Source: Bacteroidetes bacterium HGW-Bacteroidetes-6
GTDB taxonomy: Bacteria; Bacteroidota; Bacteroidia; Bacteroidales; DTU049
Assembly (NCBI GenBank): GCA_002842495.1
Contig: PHDB01000033.1
Span: 1-39,756, forward strand
DNA length: 39,756 nucleotides
Reading direction: 5' to 3'
Of this stretch, positions 1 through 8,625 are shown piece by piece. The notes beneath the pieces were generated by a model. It was not told the DNA's origin. It was given only the letters and a program-made list of their open reading frames with translations, and made no database searches. The position numbers were made by a program, and so were the translations under genes. The first letter of the stretch is position 1; each line of letters starts with the position of its first letter.

Positions 1-1148
1 GGGTCTGGAGCAGCATACCAGTTCAATCGTGTTGTACCAAAGCGACCTTTGGTAAATCCAGCAGTTGAAAATATTTTGGTTTTTTCATTCAACTTGAATG
101 TATGATTAATTATTGCATATGGCTGATAGAAATTTCGAACACGTGCATTCCGAACTTCACCATTCTGGTAACCCCAGTTGGGATTGTAATAATTGTCATC
201 AGCCAGATCGTAAGCCTCTTGAGTTGATGCAGCTTGCATACCACGACGGTATGGCGAAGCAAAGACTGTAAGACCGATCATATGTTTTTCGTTTATTTTT
301 CTTTCGGCCGAACCAAACCACGAGTAAGCATCGTACCAGGTACCCGGCACAGTACCTTCGAGAGCCCAGCGCTTCGATGCCGAAAAAGCAAATGCCCATC
401 CGTTTTTCTGCATTCCGGTTGCGTAAGCATACATAATCCGGTTGTTGTATGAGCGATTGGCATAAGCATAGCTCACCTGATTTTGCTTACGGATTTGCGA
501 TGCTGTAGCTTGAATATTCGATGTTCCACCAACTCCGCCAAACGAGAATGGGCCCGGGTCGATTCCGTTGTATGACTCGCGATAACGAACCATGCGATTC
601 AGCCCACCATAATCGGAATAAGATTGAAAACCCGTTTCCAAATCGTTCATCGGAAATCCGTTGAGATAAGTAGAACCGGTATACGACTCGTAACCTCTTG
701 TCCGAAAACGCATTGCACCCCAACTAAACGAAGCAAGGTTCGAAAACACATCGGTTCCCGAATGCAACAAGCTGTTGACACCCTGACCCGTTGATCCCTG
801 ATCGAGTTCGTTGTCGTTGAGCTGGATTTCACCAATTCCACCGTTGTCACCTCCAATTTTTCGGGTAAGACGCACTTCGGCAAAAACAACATTAGTATCA
901 ATACTGACTGGCTCTGAATAAATATCAAACAAGTCGGCCTCGACAGATAATGTGTAATTTCCGTAAGGTAAAACAACTTCGAAAGCCCCCGCCTCGTTGG
1001 TCTTTACAACCTGATTATTAACCTTCACTGTAATGTCCGATAGTCCCTGCAGCGTAACAGCATCCTTCACGGTCCCTTTCAGTGTACCTTCCTGTGCCAG
1101 CAAATAGGTTGGCAGCAAGAGAAACAATAGATAACTTAGAATTCGCAT
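1..1148 (-). CDS. TonB-dependent receptor, N-terminal part (partial, cut by window start)
   Basis: The reading frame is open from an ATG at 1148 down to the window edge, giving about 382 residues; the C-terminal beta-barrel lies outside. It begins with a signal peptide (MRILSYLLFLLLPTYLLAQ) that should be cleaved after LLAQ. A carboxypeptidase-regulatory-like beta-sandwich follows (roughly residues 21-95, starting GTLKGTVKDA). Then come a plug region and the first barrel strands, with receptor-like stretches such as FRTRGYESYTGSTYLNG and the FGGVGGTSNIQ segment. Known members of this family sit in the outer membrane and import nutrients using TonB energy. The substrate cannot be told from this part. 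The gene is alone on its strand here, with a promoter-like element just upstream at 1167-1199. The assignment as receptor is firm, the ligand unknown. Confidence 0.88.
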   Translation of the reverse strand, partial: MRILSYLLFLLLPTYLLAQEGTLKGTVKDAVTLQGLSDITVKVNNQVVKTNEAGAFEVVLPYGNYTLSVEADLFDIYSEPVSIDTNVVFAEVRLTRKIGGDNGGIGEIQLNDNELDQGSTGQGVNSLLHSGTDVFSNLASFSWGAMRFRTRGYESYTGSTYLNGFPMNDLETGFQSYSDYGGLNRMVRYRESYNGIDPGPFSFGGVGGTSNIQATASQIRKQNQVSYAYANRSYNNRIMYAYATGMQKNGWAFAFSASKRWALEGTVPGTWYDAYSWFGSAERKINEKHMIGLTVFASPYRRGMQAASTQEAYDLADDNYYNPNWGYQNGEVRNARVRNFYQPYAIINHTFKLNEKTKIFSTAGFTKGRFGTTRLNWYAAPD

Positions 1149-1166
1149 ACAAAATTAATTAGCCGA

Positions 1167-1199
1167 CAAATGTAAGCATTAATTGTATGCAAAAGCAAG
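1167..1199 (-). promoter_or_regulatory. Promoter of the TonB-dependent receptor at 1-1148
   Basis: On the minus strand there is a TACATTTG at 1174-1167, a perfect match to the Bacteroidota -7 consensus TAnnTTTG. A TTG-containing element lies about 21 bases upstream (1199-1196). The ATG follows 18 bases after the -7 element. Confidence 0.5.
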
Positions 1200-1277
1200 A
1201 CTCTGCAATGTTAAAACAAGTATTGTGAATTATTTTGACGCTGTCAAAAACGCCAGCACATCAACTGGCCCCAAAAA

Positions 1278-2060
1278 TCAATAGGTGTGAACACTATTCT
1301 GGGCTGACGGCAAATAATTGACTCCAAACCAACAAACGATTAAAAAAACAAATGCCAAGGCAAGAATCCATACTGCAGTTGTTTTTTTTTCGGGATGATA
1401 ATAACGAAAGTGTATATATGCCAGGTAACTCATCCATGTAATAAAAGCCCACGTTTCTTTTGGATCCCATGTCCAATAATTACCCCAAGCAGATTTTGCC
1501 CACAATGCACCAAAAACAAGTCCAAGAGTTAAGAAAGCAAAACCTAGATAAACCATATTATCGGCATCTTTCAGCGATTCGACATGTCTTTTAAAAATCC
1601 ATTTTAAAATAATTGTATATGCCGCAACCAAAGCCGACACACCAAGCAATGCATATCCAACAATATAAACAATTACATGTGGAACAAACCATATACTCTG
1701 AAGAGCTGGCATCAAAGTTTGATCAAGTGCATTTGGATTTGCAATATCGATTACAAGAAAAAGAGCAGCCATCAAATTGGAGTATATAAAAAGCCATACA
1801 TACTTCCATCGCAACCAAAACAGGATACTTAAAAATGTTAAAAACAGAGCATACCAAAGACGAGTTTCGCCTAAAGTTCGTAGCGGTGGTCTTTCAAGTG
1901 AAAACCATAATGAAGAAATGTAATAAACAATAACCGCAAATGCAACAGCCGCGACAATAACTGCAATGTTTCTCAGCTTTTTAACAAGAACCAGCCCAGA
2001 TGCAACAACAAGTAGCCCTAACGAAACAAATGCATATGCTATGAAACTATTGTAAATCAT
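1278..2060 (-). CDS. ccsA: Cytochrome c biogenesis protein CcsA/ResC-like (haem-handling WWD protein)
   Basis: This is a polytopic inner-membrane protein of 260 residues with about eight hydrophobic segments. It carries the tryptophan-rich WWD haem-binding signature WGNYWTWDPKE at about residues 192-202 and a conserved-looking histidine in WFVPHVIVY (about 128). In System II cytochrome c maturation, CcsA and ResB together export haem and attach it to CxxCH cysteines outside the membrane. I chose the ATG at 2060 over an in-frame TTG at 2081. The ATG overlaps the last codons of resB by 14 bases, which suggests translational coupling. It is the last gene of the nrfH-nrfA-resB-ccsA operon, so it probably serves that nitrite reductase. 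The family is certain; whether it is dedicated to NrfA is an inference. Confidence 0.9.
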   Translation of the reverse strand: MIYNSFIAYAFVSLGLLVVASGLVLVKKLRNIAVIVAAVAFAVIVYYISSLWFSLERPPLRTLGETRLWYALFLTFLSILFWLRWKYVWLFIYSNLMAALFLVIDIANPNALDQTLMPALQSIWFVPHVIVYIVGYALLGVSALVAAYTIILKWIFKRHVESLKDADNMVYLGFAFLTLGLVFGALWAKSAWGNYWTWDPKETWAFITWMSYLAYIHFRYYHPEKKTTAVWILALAFVFLIVCWFGVNYLPSAQNSVHTY

Positions 2061-3267
2061 TCTTCGTTTTTTTCGCACCAATTACAAACATAAAAACAGA
2101 ACCAATCATCAATAATGACAACCCAAAATAGATAACATTGAGCCACGGATCCTTAACCAATTCGAAAACGCTCTCGGTACTCCATTCTCCCATTGATTCG
2201 TCATACCCATATTGATAAATTGTCCACCCCTCAACAGAAACTGGTTGATTTACCATAATAGACTTTTCAACCACTGTTCCATTTTTCGAATACACAGTCA
2301 CATCCGACTTGTAAAGCTTTGGCTTGGGTGGTTTCATTATAAGCTCAAGGCCATCCGAAAAAGGCAATAAAGTTGGATTTTGTAACGAGGAACCTTGACT
2401 TACCCATCCACCAATAGTATCATTTCCAACAGGAAAAACATCGACCCATGCTGCAACAACTGCACCTGGCGCAGGAGCTTCGCGAAAATCGTCGCTCATC
2501 ATCCACGCATGATCAAGCTTTGTGGTAACACGAAATGTATATTGCTTCCAGTAAAAAACAGAATCGCCATCATTAAGAACAAACGACAGAGCTTTAAGCA
2601 TAGTTTCATCCTTTGTATCCCAAACCCCAATTTCAGCTGGGTAATACTCAAGCGAAAAATCGTGTAGCATGATAGCAATGGGTAACTCTTTCATCGTTCC
2701 AGACTGATTCGCACCAATCCATTCAACATTACCTTCGTTCACCCTCATAGTATATCGCTGAATATCTCCGGCTCCAAAAGAAGCTGCTGCTAAAATAGTC
2801 CACAACCCAAAATGATTGATTATAAACCCAATGTTTTTCTTTCTGAACTTTAATCGGCGAATTATGGTTAAGCCTAGAGTTGTGAGTATATAAATCTGAG
2901 CAAAACCATACATCCAACTATACTTGATATTCGAAAGAACATCGATAGGATAAGCCAAATTGCTCTGAGTAATAAAACCCATCAACAACGACAACACTGT
3001 AAACAAAGCAATTGCAGATAATGCAGCAGGAATAGAAGATAGCCACTTAACAATACTGTTCTTTTTTCCAAAAACACCACAACAAACAAGAGCCAAAACA
3101 AAAACAAAAAGCAAAACTATATTTACAGGGTAACTTGGAAGATGCATTATTGTATTTGATGCAATTTGAACCCCTGCTCCAGCAATAGCCAAACCAGCTG
3201 AAAACGCAAAACTTTCAGCATAACTCCATGGGAATTGCCACATTGTTCTTTTTTGCTGCGCAGACAT
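2047..3267 (-). CDS. resB: ResB-like cytochrome c biogenesis protein
   Basis: This membrane protein of 406 residues has about four or five hydrophobic segments in its first 160 residues. A long hydrophilic, presumably periplasmic domain follows (about 170-365), rich in tryptophan and aromatic residues. A last transmembrane helix (about 370-393) precedes a short basic tail. This is the expected ResB layout: the partner of CcsA in System II haem export and ligation. The ATG at 3267 lies one base after the nrfA stop codon, so I prefer it to the upstream in-frame start at 3321 that would overlap nrfA by 50 bases. The downstream end overlaps ccsA. In Bacteroidota the ResB and CcsA functions are sometimes fused; here they are separate genes. 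The family call rests on architecture and context more than on a crisp motif. Confidence 0.82.
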   Translation of the reverse strand: MSAQQKRTMWQFPWSYAESFAFSAGLAIAGAGVQIASNTIMHLPSYPVNIVLLFVFVLALVCCGVFGKKNSIVKWLSSIPAALSAIALFTVLSLLMGFITQSNLAYPIDVLSNIKYSWMYGFAQIYILTTLGLTIIRRLKFRKKNIGFIINHFGLWTILAAASFGAGDIQRYTMRVNEGNVEWIGANQSGTMKELPIAIMLHDFSLEYYPAEIGVWDTKDETMLKALSFVLNDGDSVFYWKQYTFRVTTKLDHAWMMSDDFREAPAPGAVVAAWVDVFPVGNDTIGGWVSQGSSLQNPTLLPFSDGLELIMKPPKPKLYKSDVTVYSKNGTVVEKSIMVNQPVSVEGWTIYQYGYDESMGEWSTESVFELVKDPWLNVIYFGLSLLMIGSVFMFVIGAKKTKNDLQ

Positions 3268-3268
3268 T

Positions 3269-4792
3269 CTATTCGCGGATAAAATAAGTGACCTTGTATT
3301 TACTTTCTCTTTCCTTCGCAATTTCTTGCCATTTTGGAATCACCAAATCGATGAACACCTTTTTCTCAGCTCTTAATGCTTTCATATCGAGACCAATATA
3401 TTCTTGCGCCTGTATTTTTGTTTCAATCTCAGGATAAGGAATCATCTCTTTAACTCCCAGAGACAGGAGTATTCTTTGCAATTGCATCCTCGCTTCACGA
3501 GCCTTATCAAGTCCGTGACTAATAATTCTAGAAACTTCAAGAGGAGAGTGAAATGAGCTTCCATGACTTGCTGCAATAAAATCCCAACGCCATTGGGCTT
3601 GGCGAATTAAGTTCAAAATTGGCTTCATTTGCGCATCGCTAGCACCATTGTCCCAAGCAGCTTTCGCCTCGACATGCACCCAAACTAATTGAATTTCGAG
3701 TTGATCCCTAATTTCCTTAATTTTATCCTGACGATAATACACATCTCCAATGAGAGAATCAGTTTCTTCGCGATGACAAACCTGGCATGATGCTGAGATA
3801 TTATTTAGTGGACTTTGAATTTGATGGTTGGTGAATTTCTGGCCACCTTCGTTCATATATGGCATGTGGCAATCGGCACATGCAACTCCCCTCTTGTAAT
3901 GAACACCTGTCATAAACAATTCGTAATCTGGGTGTTGAGCTTTTATCATTGGTGTTCTGGAGAGCGCATGCGTCCAATCGGAAAACTCAATGTTGTCATA
4001 ATACTTTTCAATAGACTCCGCACTAAATCCCGAATCCCAAGGAAAAGTTAGATAAGCTGCTCCTTCGTAATTCTTTTTGTCAAAATAATACTCAACATGA
4101 CATTGAGCACAAACCAGTGAGCGCATTCCCTGATGAGTAGAGCTGTTCACATCAATACCTTGACGTTCCATCGCTTCTATCAAACCTGGCCTAGTAATGG
4201 TTAAGTTCATTGTTTTTGGATCGTGACAGTCCAAACAACCAATAGGGTTTACTATTTCGGCTCCTAGCGATTCCCATGTTCCTGAATAAAATTCTTTCAC
4301 ACCCTTTTCTTTCATCACCCTTACAACATCTGGGCTCTTACACGTCCAACAGGTGTTTGGCATTGGGCTTGGAACGCCATCTTTAGGCGCTCCTGTTCGC
4401 AAAGTTGCTCTAATATCATCAATAGCATAAAAATGACCCCGAGCCTGCTTGAAATCTTTCGAGAACGGATATCCGGCAAACAAAACCACAAGCCTTGGAT
4501 TTTCTTCAAGCAAATCGCGAGTGGCTGAACCTCCATGCTTACTTCTAAAACTCGTATCGGAAGTTTGAAACCAACTATTGTATTCTCGAGGAAAATTTTG
4601 ACCCCAAATCTCATTGCGAGGCTCATTTTCGCCAAAATTGATATCGGGCTTAAAAGTAAATTCTGCTTCAGTACGCCGCTCAATAATTGAAGCTGCCAAT
4701 AGTCCAAGTAAAAAAACAACACAAATTGTACCTAAAAATAAGGCCCACCCAAACCAAGGTCTTTTTGAAACAAGTTCGCTGATTGATTTCAT
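3269..4792 (-). CDS. nrfA: Cytochrome c nitrite reductase, catalytic subunit (pentahaem, ammonia-forming)
   Basis: The 507-residue protein reduces nitrite to ammonium with six electrons at the periplasmic face. An N-terminal uncleaved anchor or signal segment (about 14-36) precedes five haem motifs. The first is the diagnostic CWTCK at 148-152, whose lysine is the axial ligand of the catalytic haem. Four ordinary CxxCH sites follow: CLDCH 186-190, CAQCH 228-232, CADCH 305-309 and CQVCH 336-340. The KAQHP stretch at 284-288 fits the family's conserved lysine-glutamine pair near the active site. The haem count and order are those of classic NrfA, and the length is normal. It lies two bases downstream of nrfH, and resB starts one base after its stop, so the whole unit is one transcript. 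Confidence 0.97.
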   Translation of the reverse strand: MKSISELVSKRPWFGWALFLGTICVVFLLGLLAASIIERRTEAEFTFKPDINFGENEPRNEIWGQNFPREYNSWFQTSDTSFRSKHGGSATRDLLEENPRLVVLFAGYPFSKDFKQARGHFYAIDDIRATLRTGAPKDGVPSPMPNTCWTCKSPDVVRVMKEKGVKEFYSGTWESLGAEIVNPIGCLDCHDPKTMNLTITRPGLIEAMERQGIDVNSSTHQGMRSLVCAQCHVEYYFDKKNYEGAAYLTFPWDSGFSAESIEKYYDNIEFSDWTHALSRTPMIKAQHPDYELFMTGVHYKRGVACADCHMPYMNEGGQKFTNHQIQSPLNNISASCQVCHREETDSLIGDVYYRQDKIKEIRDQLEIQLVWVHVEAKAAWDNGASDAQMKPILNLIRQAQWRWDFIAASHGSSFHSPLEVSRIISHGLDKAREARMQLQRILLSLGVKEMIPYPEIETKIQAQEYIGLDMKALRAEKKVFIDLVIPKWQEIAKERESKYKVTYFIRE

Positions 4793-4794
4793 AA

Positions 4795-5385
4795 TTATTC
4801 GTTGTTTTGTTTAATTAACTTTTGAAGCCATCCTGGCACCGGAGTCTCAGGCAATGGAACTTGTGCATTAGGAACACTACTCAAACTATTTACACGACCA
4901 TGAGGGACTTCGCGATGACAATCCCAGCAATGCCGATCGCAACGATATTCATCATAGGAACTGGTGTACATACTAACACTACCGCTACTCAGCAATTCGC
5001 TGTGGCATCGAATACAGTTTTGTTGAACAACCGCCTGGCCTGCTTCTTTAATAAAAATAACCTGTGGCTCGTTTCGAAGTGTAAAAACAGTTGCATGACG
5101 CAAACCATCTTTTGCTTTGAAGTAATAGTGATTTAGAATATTGTTGTGCGGAACGTGACAATCGTTGCATTTAGCAACTTCGCGATGAGAGCTATGAAAC
5201 CAAGTGCTATACTGGGGCGCCATTATATGACAATTCACACAAGTTGACGGCTCATCACTTAAATAGGTATGCGCCCTTGAAACGTAAAACAAAAAAGCAA
5301 ACAGTCCAACAAGAATTCCAGATATAATTATCATTGGAACTTTCCAATTTGCAGGTGGAAGAAGCTTTTTAAAAATCCAAAACAT
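4795..5385 (-). CDS. nrfH: Tetrahaem quinol dehydrogenase, NrfH subunit of nitrite reductase
   Basis: The 196-residue membrane-anchored cytochrome has one N-terminal transmembrane helix (about 16-35). Four haem-binding sites follow: CVNCH 49-53, CNDCH 73-77, CIRCH 124-128 and CWDCH 153-157. The NapC/NirT family member NrfH takes electrons from menaquinol and passes them to NrfA. The CVNCHIM stretch carries the methionine typical of the first haem of NrfH. It is the first gene of the operon and starts two bases before nrfA's neighbourhood begins. A TATATTTG -7 element lies 35 bases upstream. I looked for an obvious FNR-type palindrome in the 200-base divergent gap and did not find one. Confidence 0.95.
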   Translation of the reverse strand: MFWIFKKLLPPANWKVPMIIISGILVGLFAFLFYVSRAHTYLSDEPSTCVNCHIMAPQYSTWFHSSHREVAKCNDCHVPHNNILNHYYFKAKDGLRHATVFTLRNEPQVIFIKEAGQAVVQQNCIRCHSELLSSGSVSMYTSSYDEYRCDRHCWDCHREVPHGRVNSLSSVPNAQVPLPETPVPGWLQKLIKQNNE

Positions 5386-5420
5386 TATTTTTCGTATTTT
5401 AATACCTATTTTCCTGTTAG

Positions 5421-5428
5421 CAAATATA
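5421..5428 (-). promoter_or_regulatory. -7 element of the nrfHA-resB-ccsA operon
   Basis: The minus strand reads TATATTTG here, a perfect TAnnTTTG match in the divergent gap upstream of nrfH. No convincing -33 element sits at the right distance, which would be consistent with a promoter that needs an activator. That last point is inference. Confidence 0.45.
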
Positions 5429-5559
5429 CAAATTTTCTCGATTTACGCTTATCAATTGGCAGTATTCAAGCCTTTAACTCATCGTTAACATAGATAAAAG
5501 GATAGATTCCGTTTCCCCAGCTTTTAAAACAAGAGTTTCTCTAATTGCAAAATAAATCC

Positions 5560-5567
5560 GATATTTG
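5560..5567 (+). promoter_or_regulatory. -7 element of the exported endonuclease/phosphatase gene
   Basis: GATATTTG matches seven of eight positions of TAnnTTTG. A TTTC at 5536-5539 lies 20 bases upstream as a possible -33 element. The ATG follows 17 bases downstream. Confidence 0.4.
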
Positions 5568-5584
5568 CAACTCAAATCATTGTT

Positions 5585-6619
5585 ATGAAAAGACTTCTTA
5601 TAGGTGCATTTTTGTTTTTGGCTTTCTTTATTTCGAATGCTCAAGAAAAATCGTACAATATTGCCTGTGTTGCGTTCTACAATCTCGAAAACTTTTTCGA
5701 CACCATAGACGATCCCATTAAAAATGATCAGGAATTTTTGCCAGATGGTCTAAATTCGTGGGATTCGAAAAAATACAACGAAAAACTTGCACACATGTCG
5801 GATGTTATTTCCCAGATTGGCGACGAGTATGTGAAGGGCGGTCCTGTGGTTGTAGGCTTAAGCGAAGTTGAAAACATTGGTGTCTTGCAGGATTTATGCA
5901 ATACCCCAAAACTTAAAGCTTCGGGCTATATGCCGATTCTGATAGAAGGGCCCGACGTTCGTGGTGTTGATGTTGGTCTTATCTACCGAAAAGAATTCTT
6001 TACTTTTATCAGTGCTTCATCACATACACTAAGAATCCCTGATCGCGACGATTTTTTTACTCGCGATCAACTATTGGTCAATGGTATCATTCTGGGCGAT
6101 ACTGTTCATTTTATTATCAATCACTGGCCTTCACGTCGTGGTGGCGAAAAACGAAGTGCTCCCCTGCGCGAAGCTGCAGCAAAGCTCACCCGCTCTATCG
6201 CCGACTCCATAACCAACACCTCTCCAAATGCCAAAATATTTATCATGGGTGATCTTAACGACAACCCCACCGATGTCAGCTTAACAAAACACCTTCGTGC
6301 AGCCGGAAAAATAGAGCTGGCTCCCACCATGGGCTTGTACAATCCTATGTATAAAATGTTTAAAACCGACGGGAACGGCTCGGGAGCCTATCGCGACAGC
6401 TGGCATTTGTTCGATCAGATTATTATATCAAATGGGCTTTTGGGCGATGATAAATCAACATTGAAACTTTATAAAACCTTGATTTTTAATCGTAATTTTC
6501 TAAAACAGAAAGAAGGGAATTTTGCAGGTTATCCGTTCAGAACATATGTTGGAAGCTCTTATCAGGGCGGCTACAGCGATCACTTTCCTGTATACATGTT
6601 TCTTGTAAAGCTGAAGTAG
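5585..6619 (+). CDS. Exported endonuclease/exonuclease/phosphatase-family protein
   Basis: The 344-residue protein has a cleavable signal peptide (residues 1-19, ending ISNAQ). It then carries the motif series of the DNase I-like fold: FYNLENFFDT (31-40), the catalytic glutamate in GLSEVEN (91-97), NHWPSRRGG (179-187), the metal-binding GDLNDNP (222-228) and a C-terminal SDHFP with the catalytic histidine. All key residues are present, so it should be a metal-dependent phosphoesterase. The substrate (extracellular DNA, phospholipid head group or another phosphoester) cannot be deduced from sequence. Members of this type are common exported proteins in Bacteroidota. It stands alone, divergent from nrfH and followed 57 bases later by a nitroreductase gene with its own promoter. 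Confidence 0.88.
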   Translation: MKRLLIGAFLFLAFFISNAQEKSYNIACVAFYNLENFFDTIDDPIKNDQEFLPDGLNSWDSKKYNEKLAHMSDVISQIGDEYVKGGPVVVGLSEVENIGVLQDLCNTPKLKASGYMPILIEGPDVRGVDVGLIYRKEFFTFISASSHTLRIPDRDDFFTRDQLLVNGIILGDTVHFIINHWPSRRGGEKRSAPLREAAAKLTRSIADSITNTSPNAKIFIMGDLNDNPTDVSLTKHLRAAGKIELAPTMGLYNPMYKMFKTDGNGSGAYRDSWHLFDQIIISNGLLGDDKSTLKLYKTLIFNRNFLKQKEGNFAGYPFRTYVGSSYQGGYSDHFPVYMFLVKLK

Positions 6620-6634
6620 ATTTTCCGACTCATT

Positions 6635-6666
6635 TTTGCCCATCTGCACAAAAAAATGTAGGTTTG
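6635..6666 (+). promoter_or_regulatory. Promoter of the 251-residue nitroreductase gene
   Basis: TTTG at 6635-6638, a 20-base spacer, and TAGGTTTG at 6659-6666 form an exact Bacteroidota housekeeping promoter. The ATG is only 10 bases past the -7 element, so the leader is a few bases long at most. Confidence 0.75.
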
Positions 6667-6676
6667 CAGCAAAAAA

Positions 6677-7432
6677 ATGAACGCTCTCGAAAATATTCTT
6701 GCCCATCGCAGCATTCGTAAGTACAATGCCGATTCTATTCCCGACAACATCCTCACTTCAATTTTCGAAGCAGGAAGTCGTGCTGCCACTACCGGCAACA
6801 TGCAGGTATACAGCATTATAGCAACTCGTGATCAACAAATTAAGGAAAAATTATTACCACTCCATTTTGGTCAGAAAATGATTATTGAAGCTCCTGTTGT
6901 TCTTACTTTCTGTGCCGATTTCAACCGCTTCAATCAATGGTGCAATCTACGTAATGCTGACCCGGGATACGATAACTTTCTATCGTTCATGACTGCAGCC
7001 ATCGATGCATTGCTGGTTGCACAGAATTGTGTAGTGGCTGCCGAGCATTTCGGACTGGGAACCTGCTACTTGGGAACCACCACTTATATGGCCGAAAAAA
7101 TTATTGAAATATTGAATCTTCCCAAAGGTGTTGTTCCTATAACAACCGTAACATTGGGCTACCCTGCTGAAAGCCCTGGCCTCACCGATCGTTTGCCTCT
7201 TGAAGCTATTGTGCATTACGAAACTTACAACGACTTCGACACAGCCGGAATTGATCGGATTTATTCCCAAAAGGAGAACTCCGAAGAGTACCAAAAATTT
7301 GTTACCGAAAGTGAAGTTGATAATTTGGCGCAAGTTTTTACCCAAAAGCGTTACACAAAAAAAGACAATGTTACTTTTTCTCAATCGTTACTTAGCGTTC
7401 TGAAAAAACAAGGATTCATGAATAACGATTGA
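6677..7432 (+). CDS. Nitroreductase family protein, NfsA/FRP-like FMN oxidoreductase
   Basis: The 251-residue protein opens with the flavin-binding RSIRKY motif (11-16) and the GS(R)AATTGNMQ segment (about 33-42) that contacts FMN phosphate. It also has the mid-protein AIDALLVAQNCVVAAEHFGLG helix (about 110-130) and the GVVPITTVTLGYPAE stretch. This fits the NfsA/flavin reductase branch of the nitroreductase superfamily, which works as a cytoplasmic homodimer with NAD(P)H. The physiological substrate is unknown. The C-terminal extension beyond about 190 matches the longer NfsA-type members. It has its own promoter and lies 64 bases upstream of mnmA. A second, much shorter nitroreductase is encoded at 37959. 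Confidence 0.88.
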   Translation: MNALENILAHRSIRKYNADSIPDNILTSIFEAGSRAATTGNMQVYSIIATRDQQIKEKLLPLHFGQKMIIEAPVVLTFCADFNRFNQWCNLRNADPGYDNFLSFMTAAIDALLVAQNCVVAAEHFGLGTCYLGTTTYMAEKIIEILNLPKGVVPITTVTLGYPAESPGLTDRLPLEAIVHYETYNDFDTAGIDRIYSQKENSEEYQKFVTESEVDNLAQVFTQKRYTKKDNVTFSQSLLSVLKKQGFMNND

Positions 7433-7473
7433 TGATATATTGCAATTTTCAGGATGCAAGATCAGGGAATTAC

Positions 7474-7481
7474 TACCTTTG
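7474..7481 (+). promoter_or_regulatory. -7 element of mnmA
   Basis: TACCTTTG is a perfect TAnnTTTG match, 15 bases before the mnmA ATG. A TTTC at 7447-7450 is a possible but slightly distant -33 element. Confidence 0.5.
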
Positions 7482-7496
7482 CATTAGAATTGAAAA

Positions 7497-8567
7497 ATGA
7501 CCAACTCCACTTCAACAGCACTTCTTATTTCGGGCGGCGTAGATAGCTCGGTGGCAGTACACATGCTGATGGAACAAGGCATAAGGCCCGATTTGTTTTA
7601 TATAGCTATTGGCCCCGATCAAAATTTTGAAGGCTTTGACTGCAAAATGGAAGAGGACATCGACCTTTGCAAGCTGGTTTCCAAAAAATATGGACTTACC
7701 TTCGATGTGGTGCCTTTGCATCAGGAATATTGGGATATGGTGGTGAAATACCATACCGAGACTTTACTTGCGGGTAGAACGCCCAATCCCGACCTACTTT
7801 GCAACCAGCTGATCAAGTTTGGCGCCTTTGAAGAAAAAGTCGGTTTCAACTACGACCGATTGGCAACAGGTCATTACGCATGGATTCAAGAAACAGCAGA
7901 CGGTCGATTTCTACATACCGCCAAAGATCGGCACAAAGACCAAACCTACTTTTTGGCGCAATTGAGCGAAAAGCAGATTTCGCGCTTGCAATTCCCAATT
8001 GGAGAGCTCACAAAACAGGAAGTGCGAAACATAGCTTCGAGTCTCGAATTGCCCAATGCAACTCGTAAAGATAGTCAAGGCATTTGTTTTATTGGCCGTA
8101 GTCATTACAAGGATTTTGTAACGCATTTGCTCGGAAAGAAAAAAGGCGATTTCATCGAATTTGCTACCGGTAAAAAACTTGGCGAGCACGATGGACACTG
8201 GTATTTTACGGTTGGCCAGCGCAAAGGCTTGGGACTTGCTGGTGGTCCATGGTTTGTAGTTCGCAAAAACGCTGAAACCAATCAGGTTTTCATTGCACGT
8301 GGCTACGAGCCCGATGAAGTGTATGGTAACAACATTTCTATCAATCATGCACATTTTTTATTCCCGATTCAATTTAATGAAGAAACTGAAGTAGCATTGA
8401 AAATACGCCATACACCTAATTTTACAAAAGCTGTTATTTCAAAAAGCGACAATGGCTACTCGATTCGCAGCATGGAACCCCTCCACGGAATTGCTCCTGG
8501 TCAGTTTGCTGTTGTGTACGACACCAAGTATAACTTTGTTCTTATGTCGGGCGAGATGGAGTCATAA
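7497..8567 (+). CDS. mnmA: tRNA-specific 2-thiouridylase MnmA
   Basis: The 356-residue cytoplasmic enzyme thiolates U34 of tRNAs for Lys, Glu and Gln using ATP and a protein persulfide. The PP-loop SGGVDSS is at 12-18. GRTPNPDLLCNQLIKF at 93-108 carries the first catalytic cysteine (102), and DSQGICFIG at 192-200 carries the second (197). The tRNA-contact stretch KDQTYFLAQL (147-156) and the C-terminal beta-barrel region with GQRKGLGLAGG are also in place. Length and residues match the family fully, so this is a confident functional call. A strong terminator hairpin follows immediately. Confidence 0.96.
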   Translation: MTNSTSTALLISGGVDSSVAVHMLMEQGIRPDLFYIAIGPDQNFEGFDCKMEEDIDLCKLVSKKYGLTFDVVPLHQEYWDMVVKYHTETLLAGRTPNPDLLCNQLIKFGAFEEKVGFNYDRLATGHYAWIQETADGRFLHTAKDRHKDQTYFLAQLSEKQISRLQFPIGELTKQEVRNIASSLELPNATRKDSQGICFIGRSHYKDFVTHLLGKKKGDFIEFATGKKLGEHDGHWYFTVGQRKGLGLAGGPWFVVRKNAETNQVFIARGYEPDEVYGNNISINHAHFLFPIQFNEETEVALKIRHTPNFTKAVISKSDNGYSIRSMEPLHGIAPGQFAVVYDTKYNFVLMSGEMES

Positions 8568-8572
8568 CATAA

Positions 8573-8598
8573 AAAAGCCATCCCAAAGGATGGCTTTT
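8573..8598. terminator. Bidirectional terminator between mnmA and the T9SS cargo gene
   Basis: An 11-bp stem (AAAAGCCATCC / GGATGGCTTTT) around a four-base CAAA loop has an A-run on the left and a T-run on the right. It can end both the plus-strand mnmA transcript and the minus-strand gene at 8626. A near copy lies at 9592-9617. Confidence 0.85.
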
Positions 8599-8625
8599 AG
8601 CTTTTAAGAACTTCTGTATAGAAAG

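Noticed and set aside
199..976. Several short overlapping ORFs on both strands in the first kilobase
   Set aside because: They lie inside the continuous frame of the partial TonB-dependent receptor, which has a good signal peptide and family motifs; the short frames are shadows.
5386..5584. Possible FNR- or Crp-type operator upstream of nrfH
   Set aside because: No TTGAT-N4-ATCAA-like palindrome could be seen; only single half-site-like ATCAA strings occur, which are expected by chance in AT-rich DNA.
7911..8354. A 147-residue minus-strand ORF opposite mnmA
   Set aside because: It is antisense to a fully conserved enzyme and carries no motif or start signal of its own.
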